From: Acidihalobacter aeolianus
GTDB taxonomy: Bacteria; Pseudomonadota; Gammaproteobacteria; DSM-5130; Acidihalobacteraceae
Assembly: GCF_001753165.1 (NCBI RefSeq)
Contig: NZ_CP017448.1
Coordinates: forward strand, 2,560,462-2,624,461
Length of the DNA: 64,000 bases
Reading direction: 5' to 3'
The notes beneath the pieces were generated by a model. The model ran no database searches, was not told the DNA's origin, and was given only the letters and a program-made list of their open reading frames with translations. A program made the position numbers and the translations under genes. Below are positions 62,944 through 64,000 of this stretch, one piece after another. The stretch's first letter is position 1; the number at the start of each line of letters is the position of its first letter.

Positions 62944-63828
62944 ATGAGGATCCTGAGCAAAATCGGCCGGCTACTGCTGGCCCTTGCAACATTTGCCGCT
63001 CCGGCACTTGCCATCGCTGCAAAGCCATTGATACTGACCGCCCCACCGCGCGAATCGCCGGAGGCCGCTAAACGGCTGTATGACCCTCTCGCGCAGGAAC
63101 TTAGTAAGTTGGTAGGAGAACCCGTTGTCTACCAATACCCCGGGCTCTACATGGGAGACTGGGGCACTTACACCCACCGAATGCAAATGGGTGATTTCAC
63201 CTTTGTATTCGATGGGCCCCAGTTCGTCTCTTGGCGCATGAAATACCTTCATGACATCCCCCTCGTCAGCCTACCGGGGCATCTCGGCTATGTGGTAGTG
63301 ACGACTAGCGCACAGGTCACTTCGCTCAACGACCTGATCGGCAGCCGAGTCTGCGGAATCGACTCGCCAAACCTGCTGACCATGAGTTTCCTGAGCTTGT
63401 ACAAGGATCCTCTACAGCAACCCACGCTAGTAGCCATCGACAACGGTGGAATGATGGCCATTTATAAAGCACAAATGGCTGGTAAGTGCGGCACGGCGAT
63501 TTATCGCGACTCATTTTTCAAAAGGCATCTGAATGATGCCCAGCGTTCCAAGCTAAGGGTGATCTACACCTCGAGCCGCAACATGCCCAATCAAACCCTC
63601 ACCGCCAGTCCCGACGTTCCCATAGCCGCACGTGCCCGTATCATTGCGGCGCTAACGACACCCCAAGGTGCGCAGGCAGCCACGCCGATATTCAATCGCT
63701 TTGCCAAGGGTGCCACTCACTTCATCCCCGCGAATCCAGCGGCTTTCAAAGATCTGTGGAATCTGTTGACGCCGCTCGGATGGGTTTCCGGTTGGGTTCC
63801 CAAACCGGACCCTCAACAAGCTCCCTAA
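62944..63828 (+). CDS. PhnD-like phosphate/phosphonate-type binding protein
   Basis: A 294-residue exported protein with a signal peptide (LLALATFAAPALAIA). The fold of periplasmic binding proteins of the PhnD/SsuA class is suggested by LYDPLAQELSKLVGEPVVYQY, FVFDGPQFVSWRMKY, IGSRVCGIDSPNLLTMSF and CGTAIYRDSFFKRHLND. No transporter genes are adjacent. Such orphan PhnD-like proteins often serve two-component or diguanylate cyclase sensors instead. Confidence 0.82.
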   Translation: MRILSKIGRLLLALATFAAPALAIAAKPLILTAPPRESPEAAKRLYDPLAQELSKLVGEPVVYQYPGLYMGDWGTYTHRMQMGDFTFVFDGPQFVSWRMKYLHDIPLVSLPGHLGYVVVTTSAQVTSLNDLIGSRVCGIDSPNLLTMSFLSLYKDPLQQPTLVAIDNGGMMAIYKAQMAGKCGTAIYRDSFFKRHLNDAQRSKLRVIYTSSRNMPNQTLTASPDVPIAARARIIAALTTPQGAQAATPIFNRFAKGATHFIPANPAAFKDLWNLLTPLGWVSGWVPKPDPQQAP

Positions 63829-63840
63829 AAACCCAATAGA

Positions 63841-63878
63841 AGATCTGGCCGTCTGAAGTGCTCTACTCGGCCAGATCT
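63841..63878. terminator. Terminator hairpin after PhnD-like gene
   Basis: Perfect 11-bp stem AGATCTGGCCG / CGGCCAGATCT with a 16-base loop, 12 bases after the stop codon. Confidence 0.75.
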
Positions 63879-63956
63879 GTCCATCTGCCCCCGGTCAAGT
63901 TCTCCCAGGGCAGCCGCGTCCATCTCGAATACCGCGAACGGCGTCCCAGCCGCAGC

Positions 63957-64000
63957 TCACAGGGTCTCATAGTGCCAGAGGTCGGAATCGAGCACCGTGG
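63957..64000 (-). CDS. Possible C-terminal end of a gene continuing past the window
   Basis: On the minus strand, a frame from the window edge reads VLDSDLWHYETL and stops at 63957. It is too short to identify, and another frame is also open here. Confidence 0.25.
   Translation of the reverse strand, partial: TVLDSDLWHYETL

Overview
The window reads as chromosome of a GC-rich (roughly 60-65 percent) gammaproteobacterium. The core genes argE-argA-gloA-minCDE, mpl-ubiX, argG and a MotY-like OmpA protein fit this. Persulfide dioxygenase, a periplasmic DsrE-like protein, an FTR1 iron permease and many TonB and peptide-uptake genes suggest a sulfur/iron-metabolising, possibly acidophilic chemolithotroph such as Acidihalobacter or another Ectothiorhodospiraceae relative. 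That assignment is inference from gene content, not from a search.

Layout. (1) 1-8.0 kb: end of an MFS transporter, an OmpR-type two-component pair with a His-rich PepSY protein, an outer-membrane barrel, a cold-shock/DUF1294 membrane protein, a frameshifted mercury-type merR, a small His-rich membrane protein, a frameshifted HerA-like DUF853 ATPase and a TSUP exporter. (2) 8.3-31.2 kb: a 23-kb all-plus-strand locus that looks like a complete system for importing and digesting a peptide-like compound. It has two TonB-dependent receptors, its own ExbB-ExbD-TonB, four family-5 periplasmic binding proteins (two in a near-identical tandem), one DppBCDF-type ABC importer, a TldD/TldE protease pair, a class-I glutamine-amidotransferase-fold gamma-glutamyl hydrolase and an M20 amidohydrolase. 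Gene ends overlap by 4-8 bases from dppB through tldE. This is the most interesting system in the window. (3) 31.3-43.1 kb: an accessory segment with lower GC. It holds two small secreted proteins, persulfide dioxygenase with a dyad over its promoter, a complete IS21-family element (5-bp target duplication), an IS630-family element with a frameshifted transposase, a Fur-box-preceded cupredoxin plus FTR1 pair (the FTR1 carries an unusual C-terminal barrel-like domain), a Sel1 protein and a complete IS66-family element (8-bp target duplication) lying among decayed dispersed repeats. (4) 43.1-46.5 kb: a minus-strand operon of a GNAT/C39-peptidase fusion, a RimK-type ATP-grasp ligase and a GST, which resembles peptide-tag amidoligase systems. 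(5) 46.5-64 kb: arginine biosynthesis (argE, argA, argG), glyoxalase I, minCDE, an unknown membrane protein, thioredoxin-like protein, mpl-ubiX-LON-domain operon, a cardiolipin synthase-like enzyme, a MotY-like protein, a DUF1641-like protein, a DsrE-like secreted protein and a PhnD-like binding protein.

How the genes work together in region 2 (inference): the receptors, energised by the local TonB complex, bring a peptide conjugate into the periplasm; four binding proteins of differing specificity feed one ABC importer; TldD/TldE, the gamma-glutamyl hydrolase and the M20 enzyme then trim it in the cytoplasm. No tRNA, rRNA or CRISPR array was recognised.
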